Positions 41,922 through 55,761 of a DNA stretch of 64,000 bases are shown piece after piece. The number at the start of each line of letters is the position of its first letter. The stretch's first letter is position 1. The notes beneath the pieces were generated by a model, which made no database searches, was not told the DNA's origin, and saw nothing but the letters and a program-made list of their open reading frames with translations. The position numbers were made by a program, and so were the translations under genes. Source of the stretch: Vibrio azureus (GTDB taxonomy: Bacteria > Pseudomonadota > Gammaproteobacteria > Enterobacterales > Vibrionaceae); contig NZ_CP018616.1 in the NCBI RefSeq assembly GCF_002849855.1, forward strand, positions 2,852,001-2,916,000, read 5' to 3'.

Positions 41922-42218
41922 ATGTTCGAACAAAATCTGACTTCAGAAGCATTAACAGTAACTACAGTAACGTCACAAGACCAGATTACGCAAAAGCCTT
42001 TACGTGACTCTGTTAAAGCATCTCTTAAAAACTACCTAGCCCAATTAAACGGTCAGGAAGTAACAGAGCTATATGAATTAGTTCTAGCTGAAGTTGAACA
42101 ACCACTACTAGATACCATCATGCAGTACACTCGCGGCAACCAAACTCGTGCAGCGACTATGATGGGTATCAACCGCGGTACTCTTCGCAAAAAACTTAAA
42201 AAGTACGGCATGAACTAA
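41922..42218 (+). CDS. fis: Nucleoid protein Fis
   Basis: DNA-bending nucleoid protein and activator of rRNA promoters. It has 98 residues, identical in layout to enterobacterial Fis, with the C-terminal helix-turn-helix [23 protein letters not shown]. It is the second gene of dusB-fis. An rRNA operon, a known Fis target class, starts about 6.9 kb away. Confidence 0.98.
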   Translation: MFEQNLTSEALTVTTVTSQDQITQKPLRDSVKASLKNYLAQLNGQEVTELYELVLAEVEQPLLDTIMQYTRGNQTRAATMMGINRGTLRKKLKKYGMN

Positions 42219-42240
42219 TAGGTTTATAAAGTATCTTTGT

Positions 42241-42275
42241 AAAAAGGGGTGAGTCAGCAATGACTCACCCCTTTT
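42241..42275 (+). terminator. Terminator of dusB-fis
   Basis: AAAAAGGGGTGAGTCA-GCAA-TGACTCACCCCTTTTT perfect stem. Confidence 0.96.
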
Positions 42276-42528
42276 TATTGCTTATTGCCTTTAAAATTAT
42301 GACCTCAATTCTGCATCGAGCACATGGCATTAGACTAGATAAAAATATCGTCAGGCAAGGAGAAAGAATGGCGCCTAGACTCGCCACAAAGGACTGAGAG
42401 CACAATGGTATCAAGAAAGTATAGAACGTTATTGTATGATCACCCTTAGCCCTTAAAAAGCTATACAGCTCGTATTTTCATCTCTCTAAAAAAGACCGAC
42501 ATTTATTGTCAAAAGGCAAAGCCATCTA

Positions 42529-43643
42529 ATGCCAATTAAAGTAAAAATATGATCTAATTGAGGTTGTTACTTTATCGTCAAAGGGATGCAATGGACAACC
42601 TCGATAACACTGATTTTAAAAAGCTTGCTAGCCAACAAAAATCTATCCAGATGAAGATGCGATTACTCGCATTGGCACACTTTAAAGATGGCCACTCTCG
42701 CACCCAAATCGCCAAGTTCCTTAAAGTCAGTAGAACCAGTGTGAACAAATGGGTACAAACATTCTTTGAAGAGGGGGCTTGAAGGACTGCAAGAGAAACC
42801 AAGAACGGGTCGACCAGCATTCCTCAATACCCAACAACGTGAACAGCTAAGCCTGTTTATAAAGGCACGTGCCGAAGATTCATCTGGGGGGAGGTTAACA
42901 GGTACTGATATTCATGCTTATATCGTGAAAGAGTTTGGTAAACACTACCACCCAGACTCTATCTACTATTTGCTTAATCACATGGGCTTCTCTTGGATAA
43001 CATCACGCTCCAAGCACCCTCGTCAATCCCAGCAAATCCAAGACGATTTTAAAAAAATTCAAAATTGAAACGATCCTTAAGATCCCCGGTCACATGGGGC
43101 TTGATAACGTCGATGTCTGGTTTCAAGATGAAGCAAGATTTGGTCAGCAAAACACGACCACTCGACTTTGGGCTAAGCGTGGGTCAAGACCAAGAGCAGT
43201 TAAACAGCAGCAGTTTGAATATGCGTATTTGTTTGGCTCAGCATGTCCCGCTAGAGGTATTGGCGAGGCGCTGGTCGTTCCTTGGGTTAACAAGGACATT
43301 ATGGTTGAGCACCTTAAGCAGATATCCGCGGTGACCGAAAAAGGTCGTCACGCAGTGGTCATTATGGATGGTGCTGGCTGGCATACAGATGACATTGCTG
43401 AACAGTTCAGTAATGTCAGTATCATCAAACTCCCGCCATATTCACCAGAGCTAAACCCAATAGAACAAGTGTGGAGTTGGCTCAGACAACACTATCTTGC
43501 CAATCAGAGTTTTACCGACTACCAAGATATTGTGTCGAAAGTGTGCACTGCATGGAATCGATTCTTGGAGCGTGCTGATAGGGTTACCCAAAAGTGTACA
43601 AGGGATTGGATTGACCTGATCAGCTAATTTTCCAGATTGGTAT
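42529..43643 (+). mobile_element. IS630-family insertion sequence
   Basis: About 1.1 kb, bounded by imperfect 26-bp inverted ends: ATGCCAAT...TGATC at 42529-42554 and its partner at 43618-43643 (16 of 26 positions match). A TA dinucleotide, the IS630 target, precedes the left end. The exact right boundary is uncertain by one or two bases. It sits between the fis terminator and the rRNA operon terminator and does not interrupt a gene. Confidence 0.85.
42591..43627 (+). pseudogene. IS630-family transposase with two +1-base disruptions
   Basis: Three frames together give a complete IS630 transposase: an N-terminal helix-turn-helix (SRTQIAKFLKVSRTSVNKW), a middle part (TGRPAFLNTQQREQ to HMGFSWITSR), and a catalytic DDE part (VWFQDEARFG, VIMDGAGWHTDD, PYSPELNPIEQVW). 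Frame is lost at the GGGGG run near 42777 and at the AAAAAAA run near 43055. One base less in each run would restore a single frame. So it is either inactive, rescued by slippage, or affected by homopolymer errors. Confidence 0.85.
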
Positions 43644-43692
43644 AAGGTATGCCAGAAGGGACAACAATGTGTTAAGTCATATCTTCAGATGC

Positions 43693-43724
43693 AAAAAAGC
43701 CCACTCATCAGAGTGGGCTTTTTT
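43693..43724 (-). terminator. Terminator of the rRNA operon
   Basis: AAAAAAGCCCACTC-TGAT-GAGTGGGCTTTTTT, read on the minus strand, nine bases beyond the 5S gene. Confidence 0.95.
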
Positions 43725-43732
43725 AAATTTAA

Positions 43733-43852
43733 AGCCTGGCGATGTCCTACTCTCACATGGGGAAGCCCCACACTACCATCGGCGCTAATTCGTTTCACTT
43801 CTGAGTTCGGGATGGAAGTCAGGTGGGTCCAAATCGCTATGGTCGCCAAGCA
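43733..43852 (-). rRNA. rrf: 5S ribosomal RNA
   Basis: Minus-strand sequence starts TGCTTGGCGACCATAGC and ends CGCCAGGCTT, about 120 nt, with the conserved CCGAACTCAGAAGTGAAAC loop. It is the last gene of the operon. Confidence 0.96.
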
Positions 43853-43946
43853 AATTCTGTTTTAAATCCTGTTATCAGGATTTAAATAATCTGGAAAGCT
43901 GTTTCAGTTCTTACACATTCAATTCGTTCTTGCTTTGAGTCCATCA

Positions 43947-43966
43947 AAACCCTTTGGGTGTTGTAT

Positions 43967-43968
<2 letters not shown>
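43947..43968 (-). ncRNA. 3' strand of the 23S processing stem
   Basis: The stretch around CCTTTGGGTGTTGTATGG is complementary to 46853-46874 on the other side of 23S. Together they form the long stem that RNase III cuts in precursor 23S rRNA. Confidence 0.75.
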
Positions 43969-46854
<2,886 letters not shown>

Positions 46855-47192
46855 ATACAACCCCAAAGAGTTTCAGAAGAAATCTTGAGTTTGTTGTTTA
46901 AACAACCAAAGTTGCTATCTCATTATTTGAATGAGCGAGATAGCGTTCGATTTTGCCGGACTCAAATATGTTTTTCTTCATTCATTAAGAACGAAGTAAA
47001 ACCCAAGAACACTTGAATGTGTATTGGTACCTACATCTTCAAAAGACATAGGATTTGAGAACTTTTATTAGACAACAATTCATCAAATTGTTATCTGTCA
47101 GCTTTCCAAATTGTTAAAGAGCAATTACAGCTTGAAGCCTAATGCTTCAAAACCATCAATCTGTGTGGACACTTGTCTTAATAATCATCGTA
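46855..47192 (-). other. 16S-23S internal spacer without tRNA genes
   Basis: About 338 bases. No tRNA with a GGTTCAAATCC-type T arm is present; this is the tRNA-less spacer type. It contains boxA (47111-47123) and one strand of each processing stem: 46853-46874 for 23S and 47153-47175 for 16S. Confidence 0.85.
47111..47123 (-). promoter_or_regulatory. boxA antitermination site in the 16S-23S spacer
   Basis: TGCTCTTTAACAA, read on the minus strand, is the canonical Nus-factor boxA. Confidence 0.9.
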
Positions 47193-48745
<1,553 letters not shown>

Positions 48746-48908
48746 AAGATTTTGTTTGACTCAATGAATACTGAATAAATTGACTGTGCCAAGTCTTTCG
48801 ACTTGATTGGTCACTCAGTTCATTGAAATCGAATTTGAAGCCTCTCATTAAGAGAAGTTTCTAATTGGATTATCATCAACGAGTGCCCACACAGATTGAT
48901 AGGTTCTT

Positions 48909-48922
48909 ATTTTTAAAGAGCT
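48909..48922 (-). promoter_or_regulatory. boxA-like site in the rRNA leader
   Basis: AGCTCTTTAAAAAT on the minus strand, two or three changes from TGCTCTTTAACAAT. Confidence 0.7.
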
Positions 48923-48968
48923 TTTCTAACTAACTCATCGCTTCAGCGCCTCGTCGTTAGGGGTGCGT

Positions 48969-48996
48969 ATCTTACGCTTCCCATCCAGAGAGTCAA
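48969..48996 (-). promoter_or_regulatory. rrn P2 promoter
   Basis: TTGACT, 16-base spacer, TAAGAT on the minus strand, followed by ACGCACCC. Confidence 0.75.
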
Positions 48997-49070
48997 GTGT
49001 TTTTTTAAATTCTTTTCTCTCTTTCGACTCGTTGTGTGACTTTCGCCTCACTCCGTGTCGGTGGATGCGC

Positions 49071-49098
49071 AGTATAGGGAATTCCAATTTCTACGCAA
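49071..49098 (-). promoter_or_regulatory. rrn P1 promoter
   Basis: TTGCGT, 16-base spacer, TATACT, then GCGCATCCACCGACACGG on the minus strand. The downstream block is very close to the E. coli rrn P1 start region (GC discriminator then CACTGACACGG). An A/T tract directly upstream of the -35 resembles an UP element. Confidence 0.88.
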
Positions 49099-49197
49099 GC
49101 TTTTTTCTAAAAAAAAACACCAAACGAACACAAAGCACTCACAATGAATATTTCAACGCCTGATCGGCGATGAAATAAACAATACTTGCTACTATAC

Positions 49198-50790
49198 TTA
49201 CTGCGTAATCTTAATAAAGCTCGTATCTTCAACTGGACTAGAGTGTTGAAATGCTAATTTACCAAGTACGACCTTCATATCACTTGAGAATACTAACTTC
49301 TCACATAATTGGTAAGTTGCCTTCGAACCATTATTCACAAGCGCATCCATATAGAAGCCTTTTGCCCTTTTAATATCTCCATCTATTTCTGCGTACTTTC
49401 CTAGCAGCACATAAGACAACACTGAATTACGTACTTTCAGCCCTTGTCGTAAATACTTTTTAGCCTTACTCATCTTGCCATTGAGCATCGAGTGCAATGC
49501 AAGAGCCTCATATATTTTTGGCTGAATAAAGCCAAGTTGCATTCTGACATTGGCTTCAAGCTTCCTTTCAAGCTCCTTAAGTCGATTCATATTTAACTCA
49601 GGTTCAAATTTCAAAGCTTGTTGAATATGATATGCCACCAGCAGCTCAGCCTGCACATAAGCATTATCTTTTTCTAGGGATAAAGTCTTCTCAAGTAGAT
49701 CGATCCCGTGCTGAAAGGGTTTTCTTTCTTGTATTGAGAGGAAGTGATTTGCTTCTATGAACAGTTCTAAAGCATCCGCATCCATTGGGAGGCCAGCATT
49801 AAGAACTTTAGATTTCAGTCTAGCTTTAGGTACATTAAGTTTGCGCAGCAATTCCAAAGGTATATGTCGCATCAAAGATCGTAACTTATCTTTTTTCAGC
49901 ACATAGTCACGTTTGAAGATCACTTTATCTAAGATATTGTCTCTATATTCAACTTCAAAGATGTCTTTCCCGTGACGTCCTTTAATGCTGGTGAATATGG
50001 TTTTTCCTGCCTTCTGGGCAGACGTCTGTTCTTCAACCTTGTTAATTACTTCAAAGTCACTCAGTAAAGCGACATCGAACATCAGTTTTTGAGCAAAACC
50101 ATCCGCCAAACTATAAAATTCATTTTTCCTACTAATATGATCTCGGAATTGAAATTCTATAACGTTTGCATCTAGCTTTGTTGGCTTATTCGGTTGAGAA
50201 TAGGCCAAAGTGCCAAGTAAAGTTGCCAAGGCACTAAACAAAAAAAAGTTCATGACGTTAAGACGCCTGTGTGAAACTTTCTTATGTAAAGAGAAAAGAT
50301 GACAAATCATATCTGCACATTTCGCAGTCATTGTCTTCGAGGTCGGAAGCGTTTGCTCAACTGACGCATATTTATCAGTTCTTGTTGGTTCTTGCTCTAT
50401 CTTTTTGCAACTTTCAGAAGAAATATTAATCCCGAAAGCAAGACAAGCAGAAATAAACTCCATATGCGATAGAGACTTTACCGTTGTGACTAATTTATAA
50501 CCACGTTTAGGGACAGTGATGACATAATTTATTGAGTCAGCACGGCCATCACGCAGCAGTTTACGAAGTTCAAAAATAGATTGCGTGACTACCTGTTCTG
50601 TCACAGCTGCACCACCCCATACAGATTCGATTAATTCGTCTCTATTGAAGATCCTATTGGGATGGCGCACCATAAAATGCAGTAAATTAATTAAGCGCGG
50701 CTCAACATTTACTTCCTTGTCTTGTCGATACAGCTTATTTTCATCAATATTCAATATCCAATCATTGATTTGAAAATAGCTTCCAACCAT
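49198..50790 (-). CDS. CadC/ToxR-like transmembrane transcriptional regulator
   Basis: Membrane-bound one-component regulator. Residues 1-105 form an OmpR-type winged helix (EPRLINLLHFMVRHPNRIFNR, then VPKRGYKLVTTV). A single transmembrane helix lies near 178-198, and about 330 residues face the periplasm, with TPR-like helical pairs (about 355-510). This is CadC topology, and from memory a cadC lies near purH in V. cholerae too. No lysine decarboxylase or CadB gene is near; the rRNA operon follows instead. So the target is unknown. Confidence 0.75.
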   Translation of the reverse strand: MVGSYFQINDWILNIDENKLYRQDKEVNVEPRLINLLHFMVRHPNRIFNRDELIESVWGGAAVTEQVVTQSIFELRKLLRDGRADSINYVITVPKRGYKLVTTVKSLSHMEFISACLAFGINISSESCKKIEQEPTRTDKYASVEQTLPTSKTMTAKCADMICHLFSLHKKVSHRRLNVMNFFLFSALATLLGTLAYSQPNKPTKLDANVIEFQFRDHISRKNEFYSLADGFAQKLMFDVALLSDFEVINKVEEQTSAQKAGKTIFTSIKGRHGKDIFEVEYRDNILDKVIFKRDYVLKKDKLRSLMRHIPLELLRKLNVPKARLKSKVLNAGLPMDADALELFIEANHFLSIQERKPFQHGIDLLEKTLSLEKDNAYVQAELLVAYHIQQALKFEPELNMNRLKELERKLEANVRMQLGFIQPKIYEALALHSMLNGKMSKAKKYLRQGLKVRNSVLSYVLLGKYAEIDGDIKRAKGFYMDALVNNGSKATYQLCEKLVFSSDMKVVLGKLAFQHSSPVEDTSFIKITQ

Positions 50791-50936
50791 ATTTGATCAA
50801 CTCTCATTGTTAGCATAATGACCTTACTTGCATCCCAAAAAGTAGAGTAATGCAAAGATCCGAAGAGGCGGAATTATATGTAAAAAAGAAGGGGAGACCT
50901 AGGCCATATATTTATCAAAATTGAGACAATAATAAA

Positions 50937-51335
50937 TTATTCCAGTGCAGCAAGAATAGAACAGTGACTCGCATCATCATTACGATGGCCGCAACAAGCG
51001 TCGTTTATTTTTTTTAAAGCACGGCGTATTTTTGTCAATTCTGCAATTTTTGCATCAATTAGATTTAATTTAGCTGACGTAATTGCTTTCACTTCAGCAC
51101 AACTGTGCTCCGTTGCCTCGAGCTTGATGCCTAACAGATCTTTTATTTCCTCTAAGCTCAAACCCAGTTCTTTGGCCTTTAAGATAAAACGTACCTGCTG
51201 TTGATTTTCTTCATTGTAGAGGCGGTACCCTGACTCACTGCGACCAGCAGGATTAAGCAGCGCATTCTTTTCGTAGAAGCGCAACGCATCCGTTGTTACA
51301 CCACAACGTTTCGCTAGCTCACCAATCTGAAACAT
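50937..51335 (-). CDS. zntR: Zn(II)-responsive MerR-type regulator ZntR
   Basis: MerR-family metal sensor that activates zinc-export genes. The start at MFQIGELAKRCGV (51335) has GGAGAG upstream; the frame runs seven codons further. It has the N-terminal winged helix (VTTDALRFYEKNALL) and the zinc-site cysteines in HSCAEVK, NDACCGH and HCSIL, as in ZntR. 132 residues. Divergent from purH. No MerR-type dyad promoter for a zntA gene is in the window. Confidence 0.88.
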   Translation of the reverse strand: MFQIGELAKRCGVTTDALRFYEKNALLNPAGRSESGYRLYNEENQQQVRFILKAKELGLSLEEIKDLLGIKLEATEHSCAEVKAITSAKLNLIDAKIAELTKIRRALKKINDACCGHRNDDASHCSILAALE

Positions 51336-51404
51336 ACAATCTCTCCATCCAGTCACTTGTACTTTTCAAGCCTAGAAATTAGCATTTTCACAATATTTTC
51401 GTCA

Positions 51405-51420
51405 ATGCCAAACGATTGCG
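51405..51420 (+). promoter_or_regulatory. PurR-like operator upstream of purHD
   Basis: ATGCCAAACGATTGCG is close to the PurR box ACGCAAACGTTTGCGT, keeping the central CAAACG-TTGCG. It lies just ahead of a TAGAAT -10-like element and about 180 bases before purH. Confidence 0.7.
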
Positions 51421-51597
51421 CGAGCTTTTTTATAAGAAGTTAGTTAGAATGTGCGCCATCAGATCGTACAGCTTGCTTACCTAGGCAACATCCGGCAAGG
51501 ATTTTTACCAAAACTAGCCAAAATTACTCCGATGGATATCAGTTGGCTCACTTTTGGCAAACATCTTTAACTCCGTGAATTTGAGGAAAATGGAAGC

Positions 51598-53205
51598 ATG
51601 AACAACGCTCGTCCTATTCGCCGTGCGCTTATCAGCGTATCAGATAAAACAGGTATTGTTGAATTTGCACAAGCTCTTACTGAGCGTGGTGTCGATATCC
51701 TATCTACTGGTGGTACGGCTCGTCTACTTGCAGAACGAGGCATCACTGTAACAGAAGTCTCTGACTACACTGGTTTCCCAGAAATGATGGACGGTCGCGT
51801 TAAAACGCTTCACCCGAAAGTTCACGGTGGTGTTCTGGGTCGTCGTGGCCAAGATGATGACGTGATGGAAAAACACGGAATCAACCCTATCGATATGGTT
51901 ATTGTTAATCTATACCCATTCGCAGAAACCGTAGCAAAAGAAGGCTGTACGCTTGCTGACGCGGTTGAAAACATCGATATCGGCGGCCCAACGATGGTTC
52001 GCTCTGCTGCGAAAAACCATAAAGACGTAACTATCGTTGTGAACGCTCACGACTACAACCGCGTGATCGCTGAAATGGACGCGAACGACAAATCTCTCAC
52101 GCTAGAAACTCGCTTCGACCTTGCTATCGCAGCATTCGAACACACGGCTTCTTACGACGGCATGATCGCAAACTACTTCGGCACAATGGTTCCATCTTAC
52201 GGTGAGAACAAAGAAGGTGATGAACCTTCTCCTGAAAACAAGAGCAAATTCCCACGTACGTTCAACCAACAGTTCGAGAAGAAGCAAGACATGCGCTACG
52301 GAGAGAACAGCCACCAAGCGGCAGCCTTCTACGTAGAAGCCAACCCACAAGAGGCATCTGTTTCTACTGCTCGCCAAATCCAAGGCAAAGCGCTCTCTTA
52401 CAATAACATCGCAGATACAGACGCAGCGCTTGAGTGTGTGAAAGAGTTCAACGAACCTGCATGTGTCATCGTTAAACACGCAAACCCATGTGGTGTAGCT
52501 CTGGGTAAAGACATCCTAGAGGCGTACAACCGCGCTTACCAAACTGACCCAACATCTGCATTCGGCGGCATCATTGCATTCAACCAAGAGCTCGACGCAG
52601 AAACAGCTGCTGCTATCGTTGAGCGTCAATTCGTTGAAGTGATCATCGCCCCTTCCGTATCTGCTGAAGCGATTGGAGTTGTTGCGGCGAAGAAAAACGT
52701 GCGCTTGCTTGAGTGTGGGGAATGGTCAACCAAGACAACAGGTTTCGACGTGAAGCGTGTTAATGGCGGTCTACTGGTTCAAGACCGTGACCAAGGTATG
52801 GTAAGCCTAAATGATCTGAAAGTGGTTTCTAAACGTCAACCAACCGAGGAAGAGCTGAAAGATGCCCTATTCTGCTGGAAGGTCGCGAAGTTTGTTAAAT
52901 CAAACGCGATTGTTTACGCGAAAGGTGATATGACTATTGGTGTGGGCGCAGGCCAAATGAGCCGCGTTTACTCAGCGAAGATTGCAGGCATCAAAGCTGC
53001 AGATGAAGGTTTAGAAGTTGCAGGCAGTGTCATGGCATCTGACGCTTTCTTCCCATTCCGTGATGGTATCGATGCGGCGGCAGAAGCTGGCATAAAATGC
53101 GTTATCCAGCCGGGCGGCTCTATGCGTGATGATGAGGTGATTGCTGCTGCTGATGAGCATGGTATGGCAATGATCTTTACAGGCATGCGTCACTTCCGCC
53201 ACTAA
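51598..53205 (+). CDS. purH: Bifunctional AICAR formyltransferase / IMP cyclohydrolase
   Basis: Last two steps of de novo IMP synthesis. It has 535 residues: N-terminal MGS-like cyclohydrolase (about 1-200, [16 protein letters not shown]) and C-terminal transformylase with [11 protein letters not shown] and SDAFFPFRD. Usual length. It is the first gene of purHD; the 96-base gap to purD has no terminator. Confidence 0.98.
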   Translation: MNNARPIRRALISVSDKTGIVEFAQALTERGVDILSTGGTARLLAERGITVTEVSDYTGFPEMMDGRVKTLHPKVHGGVLGRRGQDDDVMEKHGINPIDMVIVNLYPFAETVAKEGCTLADAVENIDIGGPTMVRSAAKNHKDVTIVVNAHDYNRVIAEMDANDKSLTLETRFDLAIAAFEHTASYDGMIANYFGTMVPSYGENKEGDEPSPENKSKFPRTFNQQFEKKQDMRYGENSHQAAAFYVEANPQEASVSTARQIQGKALSYNNIADTDAALECVKEFNEPACVIVKHANPCGVALGKDILEAYNRAYQTDPTSAFGGIIAFNQELDAETAAAIVERQFVEVIIAPSVSAEAIGVVAAKKNVRLLECGEWSTKTTGFDVKRVNGGLLVQDRDQGMVSLNDLKVVSKRQPTEEELKDALFCWKVAKFVKSNAIVYAKGDMTIGVGAGQMSRVYSAKIAGIKAADEGLEVAGSVMASDAFFPFRDGIDAAAEAGIKCVIQPGGSMRDDEVIAAADEHGMAMIFTGMRHFRH

Positions 53206-53301
53206 TTCATATAACGAAGCCCTAGAAACTAGGTGCTAGAGTGGTTAATAGCCCTGTCACTCACCCAGGGCTAAACTAAATCATTGATAAAGGATTCTAA
53301 T

Positions 53302-54591
53302 ATGCGAGTTTTAATTATTGGTTCAGGCGGTCGTGAACACGCACTAGGTTGGAAAGCAGCACAAAACCCAAGTGTTGAAACAGTCTTCGTTGCTCCGGGT
53401 AATGCAGGGACAGCACTAGAGCCTAAACTAGAAAACATCAACATCGCAGTAGATGACATTGAAAGCTTACTTACTTTTGCAAAAGAACAAGCCATTGAGC
53501 TAACGATCGTTGGCCCTGAAGCGCCACTGGTTATCGGTGTTGTGGACGCTTTCCGAGAAGCAGGTCTGCCTATTTTTGGCCCGACACAAGCTGCCGCGCA
53601 ACTTGAAGGTTCTAAAGCCTTTACTAAAGATTTCTTAGCACGCCATCAGATCCCAACAGGTGCTTACGCAAACTTTACTGAAATCGAGCCTGCTCTTGCT
53701 TACGTGCGTGAACAAGGTGCACCGATTGTCGTTAAAGCCGACGGCCTTGCGGCAGGGAAAGGAGTCATCGTCGCAATGACGTTAGAAGAAGCAGAAGACG
53801 CGATCAAAGATATGCTCGCTGGCAACGCATTTGGTGATGCTGGCAGCCGCGTAGTTATCGAAGAATTCCTCGATGGTGAAGAGGCTAGCTTCATCGTGAT
53901 GGTCGATGGTAAAAATATCCTACCAATGGCCACCAGCCAAGACCACAAACGTGTTGGTGATAAAGATACAGGTCCGAATACGGGTGGAATGGGAGCCTAC
54001 TCTCCAGCTCCAGTTGTTACATCTGAAATCCATAATCGCATCATGGAAGAAGTAATTTACCCAACTGTGCGCGGTATGGAGTCCGAAGGCAACCCATACA
54101 CTGGTTTCCTATATGCGGGGCTGATGATCGACAAAGACGGCACTCCAAAAGTGATCGAATACAACTGCCGCTTCGGCGACCCTGAAACGCAGCCGATCAT
54201 GATGCGCATGGAGTCGGATCTTGTTGATCTCTGCCTTGCTGCACTCGATGAAAAACTTGATCAAGCAGAATCAAAATGGGATCCTCGCGCGTCGATCGGT
54301 GTTGTACTCGCAGCAGGTGGTTACCCAGCCACATACAGCAGGGGCGACATAATTTCAGGTCTGCCGCAAATTGAAATTGAAGGTGAAAAAGTCTTTCATG
54401 CAGGAACCAATAACAAAGATGGCGACATAGTAACAAACGGCGGTCGCGTACTTTGCGCCACAGCACTCGGCAACAGCGTATCAGAAGCACAACAGCGCGC
54501 TTACGACCTGGCAAAACACATTAGTTGGGATGGGATGTTCCATCGTAGCGACATTGGCTATCGTGCGATTGCTCGTGAGAAACAGAGCTAA
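53302..54591 (+). CDS. purD: Phosphoribosylamine-glycine ligase
   Basis: ATP-grasp ligase, second step of purine synthesis. It starts at MRVLIIGSGGREHALGW (53302) with AAAGGA upstream; six extra upstream codons are not family-like. It has 429 residues, with KADGLAAGKGV and the metal-site YNCRFGDPETQ motifs. It ends in a terminator. Confidence 0.98.
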   Translation: MRVLIIGSGGREHALGWKAAQNPSVETVFVAPGNAGTALEPKLENINIAVDDIESLLTFAKEQAIELTIVGPEAPLVIGVVDAFREAGLPIFGPTQAAAQLEGSKAFTKDFLARHQIPTGAYANFTEIEPALAYVREQGAPIVVKADGLAAGKGVIVAMTLEEAEDAIKDMLAGNAFGDAGSRVVIEEFLDGEEASFIVMVDGKNILPMATSQDHKRVGDKDTGPNTGGMGAYSPAPVVTSEIHNRIMEEVIYPTVRGMESEGNPYTGFLYAGLMIDKDGTPKVIEYNCRFGDPETQPIMMRMESDLVDLCLAALDEKLDQAESKWDPRASIGVVLAAGGYPATYSRGDIISGLPQIEIEGEKVFHAGTNNKDGDIVTNGGRVLCATALGNSVSEAQQRAYDLAKHISWDGMFHRSDIGYRAIAREKQS

Positions 54592-54620
54592 GTTTTACCA
54601 TTTAGCGAATAACACTAACC

Positions 54621-54653
54621 AACAAAGGTGCTTCATGCACCTTTGTTTGTTTT
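54621..54653 (+). terminator. Terminator of purHD
   Basis: ACAAAGGTGC-TTCA-TGCACCTTTGT stem followed by TTGTTTTTAT. Confidence 0.9.
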
Positions 54654-54738
54654 TATATACCGCCACGAGTAAGCTCACAAAGAGATGTAAAGTGGATGGC
54701 CGAGGAAATGCTGTAAACTCATCGATGAACGAGGGTGA

Positions 54739-55449
54739 TTATTCCGCAAGAAGCGTCGGCCTTTTCACACACTCAAAGGAGTTTGGTTTGGTCATGAGTA
54801 ACTGATTTGCTTGCACTGTATAACGAGATTCCTGACCAGTAAAAGCGATATAATACTTATCTGAATATGGCGGATTCCCATTTGCTAGCATCGTGGACAT
54901 TTGCCCCAGTGACGATACCGAGTACTTACGCCCATCATGACAAGAGCGGAAACCTGATGAATCACTCCAGTGTCCTTGGATTAAGCTCTCACCTCGACTG
55001 GATAGCTTTCTAACAGATGCAACGACTGATTTTGCTTCCATTTTGTAGTTGTCTAACTGGTTCTGCTGCAAAGGAAGAATTCTGCCATTCACGCGATAAC
55101 GTTGGTAAATTGCCTCACCCTTTTTATTAAAACGTATGTGGATTTGAAATGGGACCAAGCCATGCGCTGCACTGAGGTGTGTGCCTGTTCGCATCAGTTC
55201 TCTGAGTTCACCTTCACTCCAACGATAGTCACTCTGATAAGCACCTTTATCTCCCATCATAACGTAGTCTGCTGCTGAACTCGTACGCGAAAGCCATTCT
55301 GTCAACCAGTAAAACTGCACACCATCTTCTATCACTTCACCAGCAGAAAAGTGGCTGAAAGATTCTATAGGGGAGGTTTCAACAGAAGAACAGCCTGCTA
55401 ATAAAGATAGAGACGATATGAGGAAGGAAGGGAGTAAATATTTTTTCAT
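54739..55449 (-). CDS. DUF1481 family lipoprotein (YjaH-like)
   Basis: Predicted lipoprotein of unknown function. The start is at MKKYLLPSFLIS (55449); a lipobox LLAGC places the modified cysteine near residue 20. The remainder, about 215 residues, belongs to DUF1481, the family of E. coli yjaH, which also follows hupA. The start codon lies directly after a hairpin that contains the only ribosome-site-like sequence. Probably cotranscribed with hupA. Confidence 0.8.
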   Translation of the reverse strand: MKKYLLPSFLISSLSLLAGCSSVETSPIESFSHFSAGEVIEDGVQFYWLTEWLSRTSSAADYVMMGDKGAYQSDYRWSEGELRELMRTGTHLSAAHGLVPFQIHIRFNKKGEAIYQRYRVNGRILPLQQNQLDNYKMEAKSVVASVRKLSSRGESLIQGHWSDSSGFRSCHDGRKYSVSSLGQMSTMLANGNPPYSDKYYIAFTGQESRYTVQANQLLMTKPNSFECVKRPTLLAE

Positions 55450-55454
55450 GATAT

Positions 55455-55481
55455 TGCACCGAGGCGAGAAACCTCGGTGCA
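55455..55481 (-). promoter_or_regulatory. Hairpin between hupA and the DUF1481 gene
   Basis: TGCACCGAGG-N7-CCTCGGTGCA is a perfect ten-base stem ending five bases before the downstream start codon. No T run follows, so it looks like an mRNA structure rather than a terminator. It would sequester the purine-rich GAGG. Confidence 0.65.
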
Positions 55482-55488
55482 TTGTAAC

Positions 55489-55761
55489 TTAATTCACTGA
55501 TTCTTTCAGTGCTTTACCTGCTACAAACGCTGGTACGTTCGCTGCTGCAATTTGAATTTCTTTACCAGTCTGAGGGTTACGACCAGTACGTGCAGCACGG
55601 TGGTTCACTTTGAATGTACCAAAACCAATTAGTTGAACTTGGTCGCCATCTTTAAGTGCGCCAGTAACGCCTTCAAGAGTTGCTTCAAGAGCAGCTTTAG
55701 CTTGTGCTTTTGATAGATCTGCTTTCTCTGCAATAAAGTCGATTAATTGGGTCTTGTTCAT
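55489..55761 (-). CDS. hupA: DNA-binding protein HU-alpha
   Basis: Histone-like nucleoid protein. It has 90 residues, starts [20 protein letters not shown] and includes the DNA-arm motif [14 protein letters not shown]. The name hupA rather than hupB rests on the purHD / DUF1481 / yjaG neighbourhood shared with E. coli. A GAAGGGA ribosome site precedes the start. Confidence 0.95.
   Translation of the reverse strand: MNKTQLIDFIAEKADLSKAQAKAALEATLEGVTGALKDGDQVQLIGFGTFKVNHRAARTGRNPQTGKEIQIAAANVPAFVAGKALKESVN

Larger units (their letters stand above)
48746..49197 (-). other. rRNA operon leader and promoter region
   Basis: About 450 bases before 16S. From upstream: an A/T-rich UP-like tract, P1, P2, a boxA-like site, and the 5' strand of the 16S processing stem (48881-48903, CCTATCAATCTGTGTGGGCA read on the minus strand), complementary to 47153-47175. 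Confidence 0.85.

Noticed and set aside
42276..42528. A small RNA or gene between the fis terminator and the IS
   Set aside because: Only very short frames and no paired promoter-terminator signal were seen in these 253 bases.
43041..43062. Programmed -1 frameshifting at the A7 run of the IS630 transposase
   Set aside because: A -1 shift leads into the wrong frame; the catalytic part needs a +1 shift.
43065..43334. 89-codon frame within the insertion sequence
   Set aside because: It is out of frame with the DDE transposase and encodes nothing recognisable.
46855..47192. tRNA genes in the 16S-23S spacer
   Set aside because: No T-arm or acceptor-stem pattern was found by eye on either strand.
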